Assembly (NCBI GenBank): GCA_020637985.1
Contig: JACKJK010000005.1
Location: 62,001-126,000, forward strand
Length of the DNA: 64,000 nucleotides
DNA from: Rhodobiaceae bacterium
Lineage (GTDB): Bacteria; Pseudomonadota; Alphaproteobacteria; Rhizobiales; Tepidamorphaceae
Reading direction: 5' to 3'
Shown: one piece after another, positions 1 through 7,557 of the stretch
Position numbering within the stretch: position 1 is the stretch's first letter
Layout: each line of letters starts with the position of its first letter
The notes under the pieces: model-generated
What the model was told of the DNA's origin: nothing
What the model saw: the letters and a program-made list of their open reading frames with translations, nothing else
The model's database searches: none
Program-made: the position numbers and the translations under genes

Positions 1-1486
1 CGAAGAACGAGAACAGCATCGCGGCTGAAGCGTTGACCGGGATCGGCGCCATGTAGGGGCCCATCAGTCCGGAGACGAACAGCATCGGCAAGAGAGCGGC
101 AACCACCGTAAGCGTCGCCACGATCGTCGGGTTGCCGACTTCGGCCACGGCCTCGATGGCCGCCTGCATGCGCGAGCGCTTGTCGCGCATCGCCCAGTGG
201 CGCGCGATGTTCTCGACCACGACGATGGCGTCGTCGACCAGGATGCCGATGGAGAAGATCAGCGCGAACAGGCTGACGCGGTTGATTGTGTAGCCCATGA
301 CCTTGGCGGCGAACAGCGTCAGCAGGATGGTGGTCGGGATGACGACGGCGGTCACCATCGCCTCGCGCCAGCCGATGGCAAAGCCGATCAGTACGACGAT
401 GGAGACGGTGGCAATCCCTAAGTGCAGGAGAAGTTCGTTCGCCTTCTCGTTTGCCGTCTCACCATAGTCGCGCGTCACCGTCACGGCGACGTCTTCGGGC
501 ACCAGGCGCCCGTGCAGGCTGTCCATCCGTTCCAGCAATTGCTCGGCGAAGACGACGGCATTGGTGCCGGCGCGCTTGGCGAAGGCGACGCTGACCGCCG
601 GCACCCGGTGCCAGTCGCCGGCCTCGTCGGCGCTTTCCATCCACACGCGGTGCTCCAGAGGGCTCGGGCCGACGATGACGGAAGCGACATCGCGTACGTA
701 GACGGGGCGCCCGTCGCGCGTCGTCAGCAGCAACAGCCCGATGTCGGGGATGCCGCTCAGCGTCTGCCCTGCAGAGACCACCTGCGTCGCGCCGGCCTCG
801 CGCACCCGGCCGGCCTGGAACGAGCGGTTCGCACCCTGCACCTTGCCGACCAGCTGCTGCAGGGTAACGCCGAACAGCGCCAGTTTCTCCGGGTCCGGCT
901 CAACGCGGATCTGCTGCGCGCTGCCGCCGGAAATGTAGGTGAGGCCGATGTCCTGCGTCTTCATCAGCTCGGCGCGCAGCTCGTCGGCCAGTTCGTAGAG
1001 GTCCTTGTCGGTCCACCGCTCCGCGGCCTCGGGTTTCGGCGACAGCGTCAGCACGACAGTCGCGACATCGTTGATGCCGCGTCCCACGATCAGCGGCTGG
1101 GGAATGCCGACCGGAATGCGGTCGAGGTTGGCGCGGATCTTCTCGTGCACGCGCAGGATGGCGTCGTCGGCGTCCGTTCCCACCAGGAAACGCGCCGTTA
1201 CCATGACGCGGTCGTCGATGGTCTGGCTGTAGACATGCTCGACGCCGTCGATGCCCTTGATGATGGCTTCCAGCGGCTTGGTCACCAGTTCGACCGCGTC
1301 GGGTGCCTTCAGCCCGTCGGCGCTGACGTGGATGTCGACCAAGGGAACGCTGATTTGCGGCTCTTCCTCGCGCGCGATCGTGATCAGCGCGACAAGGCCG
1401 ACCGCCAGCGCCGCCAGCAGGAACAGCGGTGTCAGCGGCGAGCGGATCGTCGCCTTCGTCAGGCGTCCGGAAAGTCCCAGGTTCAC
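1..1486 (-). CDS. RND efflux transporter permease, C-terminal part outside the window
   Basis: Inner-membrane proton-driven pump subunit of the AcrB/HAE1 superfamily. It would work with the adaptor encoded just upstream and an outer-membrane channel not seen here. The visible part is about 495 of roughly 1040 residues. The N-terminal transmembrane helix is followed by the docking/porter region. Around residues 414-428 lies the TM4 motif GILVDDAIVVVENI, whose paired aspartates D418/D419 are the family's proton-relay residues. The start is a GTG whose bases overlap the adaptor stop (GTGA), typical of translational coupling. The substrate cannot be read from the sequence. The gene simply runs off the left edge and shows no sign of disruption. 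Confidence 0.9.
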   Translation of the reverse strand, partial: MNLGLSGRLTKATIRSPLTPLFLLAALAVGLVALITIAREEEPQISVPLVDIHVSADGLKAPDAVELVTKPLEAIIKGIDGVEHVYSQTIDDRVMVTARFLVGTDADDAILRVHEKIRANLDRIPVGIPQPLIVGRGINDVATVVLTLSPKPEAAERWTDKDLYELADELRAELMKTQDIGLTYISGGSAQQIRVEPDPEKLALFGVTLQQLVGKVQGANRSFQAGRVREAGATQVVSAGQTLSGIPDIGLLLLTTRDGRPVYVRDVASVIVGPSPLEHRVWMESADEAGDWHRVPAVSVAFAKRAGTNAVVFAEQLLERMDSLHGRLVPEDVAVTVTRDYGETANEKANELLLHLGIATVSIVVLIGFAIGWREAMVTAVVIPTTILLTLFAAKVMGYTINRVSLFALIFSIGILVDDAIVVVENIARHWAMRDKRSRMQAAIEAVAEVGNPTIVATLTVVAALLPMLFVSGLMGPYMAPIPVNASAAMLFSFF

Positions 1487-2541
1487 GGCTGCACCAGTTC
1501 GTCGCCGGCATGCACGCCGGACAGGATTTCAAGGGCCTGCGGTGCGTCGGGCCGCGAGACGACGCGGCCGCGCTGTACCGGGACTTCGACGATGGAGCCG
1601 GCGCCCGAGCGAACATGCACGTAGTCGACGCCGAACCGCGTCGTCACGAAGGACGCCGGCACGACGAAGGTGTCGCGCTCGCCCCCCGACACCCAGACGC
1701 GGATGCGTTCGCCGACGAAATAGTCGCCGAGCCCGGAGACCTCGGCGTCGGCGATCACGCGCCCGTCCTCGATCTGCGGATAGACCAGGCGGATCGTGCC
1801 GAACAGCGCGTCGTTGCGGCCGAACTCGCTGCCGTCGATGCGCACCCTGTCGCCGGCCTCGAGGAAGCGGGCGTGGCGCTCGGGAACGCGCAGGCGCAGG
1901 ATGAAGTTCTGCACCGCGATCGAGGCGACGGTCTCGCCGGGCAGGATCACCGTGCCCGCCGTCACCGGTACCGCCAGGATGCGGCCCGAGGTCGGCGCCA
2001 GCACCTTGCCCTCGCTCATCTGCTGCTCGATGACCGCGCGCTCGGCGGTGCGCGCCTTCATGGCATTGTCGGCGACGTTGAAGGCGGTGCGCGCCTCGTC
2101 GAGCCGCGCGCGCGGGATCGTACCCTTGGCAAACAGCTCCTCGGCGCGGTCGAGGTCCGTCTTCGCCTGCGCCAGTTGTGCCTTCAGCCCCTCGATCTGC
2201 GCGCCGAGCGCCTTCATCTGCAGGATGAGCTTCTCGTCGGCGACAGTGGCGACCACCGCGCCTTGCTCCACCTTGTCGCCTTCGCGGATGCTGAGCTCGG
2301 CGACAGTGCCGCCGATGCGCGCGCGCGCCGGCACGATGTTGCTGCTCTCCACCGTCGCGAAGACGGCCTTCTCGTCGGTAACGGTGGTCGGCGCGACAAC
2401 GAGCGTTTCCTCCGCGCGCACGGTTGCGGGATGGGCGGCGGCCAGCGTCGCCAGGAGCACGGTTGCCGCAAGCATCGCGGCGGCCCGTGGCCGTGTCGCC
2501 GTGATCGGCGTCAACATCATTGGCGTCATCGTCATCAGCAT
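1483..2541 (-). CDS. RND efflux periplasmic adaptor (membrane fusion protein)
   Basis: HlyD/AcrA-type adaptor of 352 residues that links the inner-membrane RND pump to an outer-membrane channel. An N-terminal hydrophobic segment (about residues 20-44, ending near VRAEE) acts as signal or anchor. A lipoyl-like half (GDKVEQGAVVATVAD), a coiled-coil hairpin (about 100-165), the second lipoyl half (LAPTSGRI) and a beta-barrel domain follow. The ATG at 2541 was chosen because it overlaps the repressor stop and has AGGGAGAC directly upstream. A longer reading from 2604 would lie inside the repressor gene. It is the middle gene of the arsR-adaptor-permease operon. Confidence 0.88.
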   Translation of the reverse strand: MLMTMTPMMLTPITATRPRAAAMLAATVLLATLAAAHPATVRAEETLVVAPTTVTDEKAVFATVESSNIVPARARIGGTVAELSIREGDKVEQGAVVATVADEKLILQMKALGAQIEGLKAQLAQAKTDLDRAEELFAKGTIPRARLDEARTAFNVADNAMKARTAERAVIEQQMSEGKVLAPTSGRILAVPVTAGTVILPGETVASIAVQNFILRLRVPERHARFLEAGDRVRIDGSEFGRNDALFGTIRLVYPQIEDGRVIADAEVSGLGDYFVGERIRVWVSGGERDTFVVPASFVTTRFGVDYVHVRSGAGSIVEVPVQRGRVVSRPDAPQALEILSGVHAGDELVQP

Positions 2542-2894
2542 GTCTCCCTGCCCCCTGCCGCCCCGTCCGCGGCAGCCGGCTCGCCGCGTTCCTCCGGCGC
2601 ACAATAGAAACGATACAGCGTTTCGAGAATTTCGCGCGCCGGCGCGCTGGCGATCGAGTTCCAGATCGTCTGCCCGTCGCGGCGTGCGGCAACCAGCCCG
2701 TCGCGCCGCAGTACGGCGAGATGCTGCGAGACAGTGGAATCGCGGATACCCAGCATCTCGGCAAGTTCGCCCACGGAGCGTTCCGCGTCGAGAAGCTGGC
2801 AGACGATGAGCAACCGGTGGCGGTTGGCCAGCGACTTTAGCAGGCCGCTGGCCTGGTCCGCGGTTGCATCCATGGACTGAGCAATTGTTTTCAT
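2535..2894 (-). CDS. ArsR-family repressor of the BigR/SqrR persulfide-sensing type
   Basis: Winged-helix repressor of 119 residues. The DNA-reading helix is around DSTVSQHLAVLRRDGLV (52-68). Two cysteines sit where BigR and SqrR carry their redox pair: C32 in the context LLIVCQLL and C98 in LYRFYCAPEE. In those regulators a persulfide or disulfide between the two releases DNA. A third cysteine is the last residue. No typical metal-site ligands (ELCVCDL) are visible. The gene heads the operon with the RND adaptor and permease and is divergent from thioredoxin and DUF2892 genes, which fits a reactive-sulfur regulon. The sulfur-sensing role is inferred from cysteine placement and neighbours. 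Confidence 0.85.
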   Translation of the reverse strand: MKTIAQSMDATADQASGLLKSLANRHRLLIVCQLLDAERSVGELAEMLGIRDSTVSQHLAVLRRDGLVAARRDGQTIWNSIASAPAREILETLYRFYCAPEERGEPAAADGAAGGRETC

Positions 2895-2901
2895 ACTTGC
2901 G

Positions 2902-2930
2902 TAGATACGAATGTTTGAATATATAGTCAA
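2902..2930 (-). promoter_or_regulatory. Sigma-70-like promoter of the arsR-RND operon
   Basis: On the minus strand, TTGACT (2930-2925) and TATCTA (2907-2902) are separated by 17 bases. The -10 box ends only 7 bases before the ATG at 2894, so the transcript would be leaderless or nearly so. Seen in sequence; activity is not tested. Confidence 0.5.
2915..2930. promoter_or_regulatory. Candidate ArsR operator, TTGA-N8-TCAA
   Basis: Inverted repeat TTGA/TCAA with an AT-rich 8-base centre (ATATATAG). It overlaps the -35 box of the arsR promoter and lies between the divergent arsR and thioredoxin genes. Arms are only 4 bases, so the call depends mainly on position and AT-richness, which resemble BigR-type sites. 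Confidence 0.35.
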
Positions 2931-3023
2931 CACATGTTTCGCCGATAGCGCGATGCAGGCCTGCCGCGGGATACCCGAGAATGATGCCCAGGCGCGCCCA
3001 TCGCAGCAGGCAGGGAGTGGACC

Positions 3024-3476
3024 ATGAGCACCACCATCGTTTGCGGCCATTGCGGCCAGGTCAACCGGGTCGGTTCCGGCAAGCCGGCCGGCAAGGCGCG
3101 TTGCGGCAGTTGCCACCACGACCTTTTTGACGGAAAGCCGCTCGCGGTCGATGAAGCCGGTTTCGAGCGTCACGTGACGCGCGGCACGCTTCCCGTTCTC
3201 GTCGATGTCTGGGCGCCGTGGTGCGGGCCGTGCCGGGCAATGGCGCCGATGTTCCAGGAAGCGGCGTCCCGGCTCGAACCGGACGTGCGGCTCCTGAAGA
3301 TCAACGCCGACGATGCGCCGGGCGTGGTTTCCCGCTTCGGTGTGCGCGGCATCCCCGCGCTGCTGCTGTTCAGGGATGGCCGCCTTGTCGCCCAGACCGC
3401 TGGAGCGATGGATGCCGGGCGCATCGTCGCATGGACCAGTTCCAGCCTCGCCGCCGCGCGTCCGAGCGCGGCTTGA
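3024..3476 (+). CDS. trxC: Thioredoxin 2 (TrxC)
   Basis: Cytoplasmic thiol-disulfide reductase of 150 residues. An N-terminal zinc ribbon has paired cysteines C7/C10 and C27/C30. The thioredoxin fold follows, with active site WCGPC (66-70) and the cis-proline in GIPALL (P111). The zinc ribbon separates TrxC from TrxA. RBS GGCAGGGAG lies shortly before the ATG. The gene is divergent from the ArsR repressor and 38 bases upstream of a DUF2892 gene on the same strand. The context suggests a role in reducing persulfides or oxidised thiols made under sulfide or electrophile stress. Confidence 0.93.
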   Translation: MSTTIVCGHCGQVNRVGSGKPAGKARCGSCHHDLFDGKPLAVDEAGFERHVTRGTLPVLVDVWAPWCGPCRAMAPMFQEAASRLEPDVRLLKINADDAPGVVSRFGVRGIPALLLFRDGRLVAQTAGAMDAGRIVAWTSSSLAAARPSAA

Positions 3477-3514
3477 CAATTCCGACCCAACCAACCCGAA
3501 CACGGAGAAATCCA

Positions 3515-3721
3515 ATGAACCTCGATCGTGCCATTCTCGCCTTCGCCGGCTTCGTCGTCCTCATCGGCCTGACGCTTGGCTGGCTCGTCAGCCCCTACTG
3601 GTACCTGCTCAGCGCCTTTGCCGGCCTCAACATGATGCAGGCGGCCTTCACCGGCTTCTGCCCCGCCGCGATGATCGCCAAGAAGCTGTTCAAGCTGCCC
3701 GCCGGCCACGCCTTCAAGTAG
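3515..3721 (+). CDS. DUF2892 (YgaP-like transmembrane domain) protein
   Basis: Small inner-membrane protein of 68 residues with two hydrophobic segments, about 6-28 (LAFAGFVVLIGLTLGWLV) and 30-52. It matches the membrane half of YgaP-type rhodanese proteins but has no rhodanese domain. A cysteine sits in the conserved-looking TGFCPAAMI turn. DUF2892 genes often accompany BigR/SqrR repressors and sulfide-handling genes, which supports the reading of this divergent unit. Its stop overlaps the 3' end of the convergent VOC gene by 8 bases. Confidence 0.85.
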   Translation: MNLDRAILAFAGFVVLIGLTLGWLVSPYWYLLSAFAGLNMMQAAFTGFCPAAMIAKKLFKLPAGHAFK

Positions 3722-4205
3722 GGCCCGGCGTTTCCCGGTCTGCCGTCGCGGCGTGCTCCAGCGCCGCGATGTCGGGCCTGTCCATCGTCATCAGCGCGTT
3801 CATGACGCGCCCGGCGCGCTGCGGCTCGCCGCCAAGGAGTTCGGGCAGGACCTTCGGCACGATCTGCCATGACAGGCCGAAGCGGTCCTTCAGCCAGCCG
3901 CACCGGCCCGGCGCGCCGCCTTCGGTGAGCGCGTCCCAAAGCCGGTCGATTTCGCCCTGGTCCGCGCACAGCACCGAGAGGCTGAAGGTGTCGTTGAAGC
4001 TGGGCTCGGGATTGCCGTTCATGGCAAGGTAGACGGTGCCGTTGAGCGCGAACTCAACCACCATCGGTCCGTCGCCATATGTGCCCAGCCTGCTGAGGAT
4101 TTGCGAGTTCGGCAGCAAGGTGACGTAGAATTCGGCCGCCGCTTGCGCCTCGCCGGCAAACCACAATGTCGGGGCAGCGCCCCCTGTCGGTCGATCGAAG
4201 GACAT
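3714..4205 (-). CDS. VOC-family (PhnB-like glyoxalase fold) protein
   Basis: Protein of 163 residues with the PhnB / 3-demethylubiquinone-methyltransferase-like VOC fold. It opens with PTLWFAGEAQAAAEFYVTLLP, carries NGTVYLAMNG, and has the typical C-terminal WLKDRFGLSWQIVPKVLPELL. No catalytic activity can be assigned; family members are often binding proteins or uncharacterised dioxygenase-fold enzymes. The ATG at 4205 is preferred; a GTG at 4211 overlaps the SRPBCC stop and is also possible. It is the last gene of the TetR operon. This pairing of a VOC protein with an SRPBCC protein recurs in many bacteria. Confidence 0.85.
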   Translation of the reverse strand: MSFDRPTGGAAPTLWFAGEAQAAAEFYVTLLPNSQILSRLGTYGDGPMVVEFALNGTVYLAMNGNPEPSFNDTFSLSVLCADQGEIDRLWDALTEGGAPGRCGWLKDRFGLSWQIVPKVLPELLGGEPQRAGRVMNALMTMDRPDIAALEHAATADRETPGPT

Positions 4206-4207
4206 CT

Positions 4208-4693
4208 TCACGTCTCCAGTGCTCGGGCGACCGCTTCGAGCTGGCCTGCGCATTTGCCCCAGCCCTCGTGGAAACCCATCTGCTCGTGGCGCTCGCGGTC
4301 CTGCTGCGTCCAGTGGCGCGCACGCGCCGTGTAGAGCGTCTTGCCGCCGCCGGTATCCTCGAAGGTGACGATCGCAGTCATGAACGGATGCGCGGAGGGT
4401 TGCCATGCGCGGGTGTAGGCGTCGGTGAACACCAGCCGTTCGTTTTCGATCACTTCGAGATAGACGCCGGGGCAGGGGATCTCCTGTCCCTCCGGGCCAC
4501 GCATGGTCACGAGGCTGGCACCGCCCGGGCGCAGGTCGATGTCGGCATGCGCGACCGTCCAAGGCCGAGGCGCGAACCATCGCTTGAGGAGGTCCGGTTC
4601 GCTCCAGCAACGCCAGACCTTCTCGCGCGGCGCATCGAGCACGCGTTCGAGCACCAGTTCGTGGGTATCGGGGTTCTCGGTTGTTCCACACAT
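4208..4693 (-). CDS. SRPBCC / AHSA1-like (START fold) domain protein
   Basis: Cytoplasmic protein of 161 residues of the Aha1-C/SRPBCC ligand-binding fold. The family signature ERVLDAPREKVWRCWSEPDLLKRWFAP lies at about 16-42, with a C-terminal helix around HEGWGKCAGQLEAVARAL. Such proteins bind hydrophobic ligands in a helix-grip cavity; the ligand is unknown. RBS AAGGAAGC precedes the ATG. It lies downstream of TetR and just before the VOC gene, so both are probably controlled by TetR. Confidence 0.87.
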   Translation of the reverse strand: MCGTTENPDTHELVLERVLDAPREKVWRCWSEPDLLKRWFAPRPWTVAHADIDLRPGGASLVTMRGPEGQEIPCPGVYLEVIENERLVFTDAYTRAWQPSAHPFMTAIVTFEDTGGGKTLYTARARHWTQQDRERHEQMGFHEGWGKCAGQLEAVARALET

Positions 4694-4719
4694 GGCACGC
4701 TTCCTTGGTTCTCGAAGGG

Positions 4720-4809
4720 CTACATCGCTTCTACCGCGCCCGCGCTCACCAGATGGGGTGAAGCGGTGCACACGAGTTCCGATCCGGATTTTTCGGTCGA
4801 CTGGGTCAT
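4720..4809 (-). CDS. Possible 29-residue ORF or gene remnant in the TetR operon
   Basis: A short frame begins at an ATG preceded by a good GGAGGG Shine-Dalgarno at 4-5 bases spacing and ends at a TAG, encoding 29 residues (MTQSTEKSGSELVC...). It fills the gap between TetR and the SRPBCC gene on the same strand. I recognise no family. It could be a true small protein, a leader peptide coupled to the SRPBCC gene 26 bases downstream, or the stub of a lost gene. Confidence 0.3.
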   Translation of the reverse strand: MTQSTEKSGSELVCTASPHLVSAGAVEAM

Positions 4810-4841
4810 CGATCCCTCCATGGTTGGCGGGCGCCGGGATT

Positions 4842-5465
4842 TCATTCTGCCGGCGCTTCCGCAAAAAGCATTTCGACGTAGCGGCGCAAATGACGCACGC
4901 TGTCGGCGGCGATCGCCGCGCCGCCCTTTGCCTTTGCAAGAATGAACGCCCCTTGCAGGACGGCCTGCGTGTGCCAGGCGAGGCTCTCCGCGGACCAGTC
5001 GGCATCCGGCGCATGCATCTCCCGCGCCTGCCGGATATCCTCGACAAGGGTTGCAACGTGCGACGCGATGGTGCGGTTGCACGCCGCGCGCAGGTCCGGG
5101 TGAGTGTCGTAGATCTCCTGCACCATCGTCCCGACAAGGCACGTGAATTCCGAAACCTCGCCGGCGAGGATGTCGCGCCGGAAATCGATGTATCCGAGAA
5201 CCCGGTCGAGCGGGTCGGCATGACGGTGGTAGTCGGCGCCGGCGAACAGCCCGCCGGTCATGTCGGACCAGTGCTGCGCCGCCGCGACGCCGAGTTCTTC
5301 CTTGCTGGCGAAATGATGGAAGAACGCACCCTTGGTCACGCCCGCGGCCTTGCAGAGGTCGTCGACGCTCGTGGCGCTGTAGCCCTGCGCGCGGATGACG
5401 TTCAGTGCCGCATCCAGGATGCGCCGCCTTGCTTCTCCGCGCGGGATCCGGGTTGCCTGGTTCAT
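4842..5465 (-). CDS. TetR/AcrR-family repressor
   Basis: Regulator of 207 residues. The N-terminal HTH runs over about residues 10-50 with RRRILDAALNVIRAQGYSATSVDDLCKAAGVTKGAFFHHF split by the turn. The C-terminal ligand domain is of the TetR_C type that carries TCLVGTMVQEIYDTHPDLR. The ATG at 5465 was chosen because the palindromic operator lies immediately upstream, and a longer frame would read through it. It is the first gene of a minus-strand operon with the SRPBCC and VOC genes and very likely represses itself. The effector is unknown. Confidence 0.9.
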   Translation of the reverse strand: MNQATRIPRGEARRRILDAALNVIRAQGYSATSVDDLCKAAGVTKGAFFHHFASKEELGVAAAQHWSDMTGGLFAGADYHRHADPLDRVLGYIDFRRDILAGEVSEFTCLVGTMVQEIYDTHPDLRAACNRTIASHVATLVEDIRQAREMHAPDADWSAESLAWHTQAVLQGAFILAKAKGGAAIAADSVRHLRRYVEMLFAEAPAE

Positions 5466-5474
5466 CACTAAAAA

Positions 5475-5492
5475 ATACCAACCAGTCGGTAT
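5475..5492. promoter_or_regulatory. TetR operator palindrome
   Basis: ATACC-N8-GGTAT, read on the minus strand as ATACCGACTGGTTGGTAT. The core matches the common TetR-family pattern ACCNACNNGTNNGT. It sits 10 bases upstream of the tetR ATG, where it would block RNA polymerase. This strongly suggests autoregulation. Confidence 0.65.
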
Positions 5493-5649
5493 GTTGTAAA
5501 GTGATGCCGGCTTACGCTTCGCTTTGCCGCAATCGCCGGCACGCCCCGCAGTCAGCACGGCTCGCGGCCGGCATGAGCCGGAACGCTGGAAGCAGGAGAG
5601 ATGGCCTGCTAGGACGTTGACTCATGAATTCACGTCCCGGAAATCGGCC

Positions 5650-6552
5650 ATGACCGACGCCCCGCCCGCCTACCTGACGACGAAGGAACTCGCTGAGCTG
5701 CTGCGTATCGGCGAGCGCAAGGTCTACGACCTCGCCGCCACCGATCAGGTCCCTTGCGTGCGCGTCGTCGGCAAGCTGCTGTTTCCCCGCGCCGAGGTCG
5801 CGGCGTGGATCGACGAGCGCCGCTCGGGGCCGCAGCCTGCCGCGCCCCTGCCGGCCATCGTCGCCGGCAGCCACGATCCGTTGCTCGAATGGGCGCTGCG
5901 CGAATCCGGTTCAGGCCTTGCCGCCTTCATGGACGGGTCAATGGACGGGCTGGCGCGGCTGGCGCGGCGCGACTGCATCGCCTGCGGCGCGCACATCCAC
6001 GAGCCGGGCGGCACCTGGAACGTTGCCGCCGTGAATAGGGAACTGCCCGGAAAGCCGGTCGTTGCGATCGAATTCGCACGCCGTAGCCGAGGCATCATTG
6101 TTGCCACGGACAATCCATCGAAGATCGACGGGATCGCCGATCTGTCGGGCTCGCGCTTTGCGCGGCGCCAGGAAGGTGCGGCGAGCCAGCGCTGGTTCGA
6201 GGAACTCGCGCGCGAAGCCGGCCTTGATCCCGCAGCACTAGACGGCCCGCAGGTCCCTGCCCGCACCGAGGCGGACGTCGCCCTCGCCGTGCTCGACGGC
6301 AAGGCCGACGCCGCCTTCGGGCTGGAGGCGATGGCGCGCCAGTTTCGCCTCGGCTTCGTGCCCGTCGCGCAGGAACGCTACGACCTCGTCGTCTGGCGGC
6401 AGGGCTATTTCGAGCCCGCCTTCCAGGCGCTGGTGCGCTTTCTCGCCACACCGGCTTTCGCGGCGCACGCAGCCGAAATGGGCGGCTACGACATTGGGCA
6501 GGCGGGGACGGTTCACTATAACGCCGGGGAAATTGATTCCGCTTCAGGCTAG
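5650..6552 (+). CDS. One-component regulator: excisionase-type HTH fused to a periplasmic-binding-like domain
   Basis: Protein of 300 residues without signal peptide. Residues 8-58 form a HTH_17/MerR-like DNA-binding module (LTTKELAELLRIGERKVYDL, then LFPRAEVAAWI). Residues about 75-290 form a type-II periplasmic-binding fold of the PBP_like/ModA kind (DPLLEWALRESGSGLA near the start, FGLEAMARQFRLGFVPVAQERYDL near the hinge). Such proteins in Mo/W loci act as intracellular oxyanion sensors. It lies next to a molbindin and three oxyanion uptake systems, so control of molybdate/tungstate uptake is inferred. The ATG at 5650, after GGAAATCGG, starts exactly at the HTH domain. Confidence 0.82.
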   Translation: MTDAPPAYLTTKELAELLRIGERKVYDLAATDQVPCVRVVGKLLFPRAEVAAWIDERRSGPQPAAPLPAIVAGSHDPLLEWALRESGSGLAAFMDGSMDGLARLARRDCIACGAHIHEPGGTWNVAAVNRELPGKPVVAIEFARRSRGIIVATDNPSKIDGIADLSGSRFARRQEGAASQRWFEELAREAGLDPAALDGPQVPARTEADVALAVLDGKADAAFGLEAMARQFRLGFVPVAQERYDLVVWRQGYFEPAFQALVRFLATPAFAAHAAEMGGYDIGQAGTVHYNAGEIDSASG

Positions 6553-6565
6553 GGAGTACGCAGAC

Positions 6566-6775
6566 ATGAAACTCAGTGCGCGCAACATGCTGAAAGGCAC
6601 GGTGAAGAGCGTGACCAGGGGCGCGGTCGCGGCCCAGGTCAAGGTCGACATCGGCGGCGGCAACGTCATCACCTCGACAGTGACCGTCGACGCGATCGAG
6701 GATCTCGGTATTGCCGAGGGCAAGCCGATCACCGTGATCATCAAGGCAAGCGAAGTGATCCTCGGCACCGAGTGA
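6566..6775 (+). CDS. Molbindin (single Mop/TOBE domain)
   Basis: Protein of 69 residues consisting of a single Mop domain. It opens with KLSARNMLKGTVKSVTRGAV, the classic SARNxLxGxV oxyanion-binding start, and ends VIIKASEVILG. Molbindins assemble into hexamers that store molybdate or tungstate in the cytoplasm. The gene lies 13 bases after the HTH/binding-domain regulator and is probably cotranscribed with it. It ends 4 bases from the convergent ABC ATPase gene. Assignment is secure from the motif and length. Confidence 0.92.
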   Translation: MKLSARNMLKGTVKSVTRGAVAAQVKVDIGGGNVITSTVTVDAIEDLGIAEGKPITVIIKASEVILGTE

Positions 6776-6779
6776 CGCG

Positions 6780-7553
6780 CTATCGGCTGATACCCGGTGC
6801 GCAGACCGTCTGTCCGCCGGGCAGCGTCACGATCTCGACCTTGATCCCGTAGGCGTCCATGAGACGCTCTGCGGTCAGCACATCCCTTGGCATCCCGGCC
6901 GCGACAATGCCGCCGCCATCCAGGAATGCGACGCGGTTTGCGACCGCGAAGGCGTGATCGGGATCGTGTGTCGACAAGACAATTCCCAGGCCGCGGTCCG
7001 CCAGCTCGCGGACCTTTTCAAGCACCTTCACCTGGTTGCCGAAGTCAAGGCTCGCCGTCGGCTCGTCCATGACGATGAGCGGAGCCGCCTGTGCCAGCGC
7101 GCGGGCGATCAGGACGAGTTGCCTCTGCCCGCCGGAGATGCGCGTATACTCGCGCTCCGCGAGGTCAGCCATGCCGAGCGACGTCAGCGCCTCCATTGCA
7201 CGTTCGTGGTCGACTGCGGTCGGCGCGGCGAACATGCCGCGATGCGCGGTCCGTCCCATCAGCACGATGTCGCGCACGAGGAACGGGAAGGCGGCACTGT
7301 GCGCCTGCGGAACGTAGGCGATTCGCCGCGCGATCTCGTCGCGCCCGAGTGATGCGAGCGATGTGCCTCCGCAGGTTACCCGGCCGTCGAGTGCCGGGAG
7401 CAGCGCGAGCATGGTGCGGAACAGCGTCGTCTTGCCCGAGCCGTTCGGCCCCAGCAGGCAAAGGACCTCGCCGGCTTCCACGGCGAGGTTGATTGCCTCT
7501 GCAACCCGGTTGCCCGGGTAGCCGATGGCAAGGCCGTGCGTCTCGAGCCGCAT
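6780..7553 (-). CDS. ABC transporter ATP-binding protein (FecE/BtuD/MolC type)
   Basis: ATPase of 257 residues for a type-II importer. Walker A is GPNGSGKTT, the signature is ISGGQRQL, Walker B is LIVMDEP and the switch histidine is in LSTHDPDH. Sequence character matches the FecCD-family ATPases that serve iron-chelate, B12 and molybdate (MolBC) systems. The ATG at 7553 is preferred because GGGAATGAGACG precedes it; an ATG at 7571 inside the permease end is possible. It is the last gene of the binding-protein/permease/ATPase operon. The oxyanion substrate is inferred from neighbours. Confidence 0.87.
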   Translation of the reverse strand: MRLETHGLAIGYPGNRVAEAINLAVEAGEVLCLLGPNGSGKTTLFRTMLALLPALDGRVTCGGTSLASLGRDEIARRIAYVPQAHSAAFPFLVRDIVLMGRTAHRGMFAAPTAVDHERAMEALTSLGMADLAEREYTRISGGQRQLVLIARALAQAAPLIVMDEPTASLDFGNQVKVLEKVRELADRGLGIVLSTHDPDHAFAVANRVAFLDGGGIVAAGMPRDVLTAERLMDAYGIKVEIVTLPGGQTVCAPGISR

Positions 7554-7557
7554 CGTC

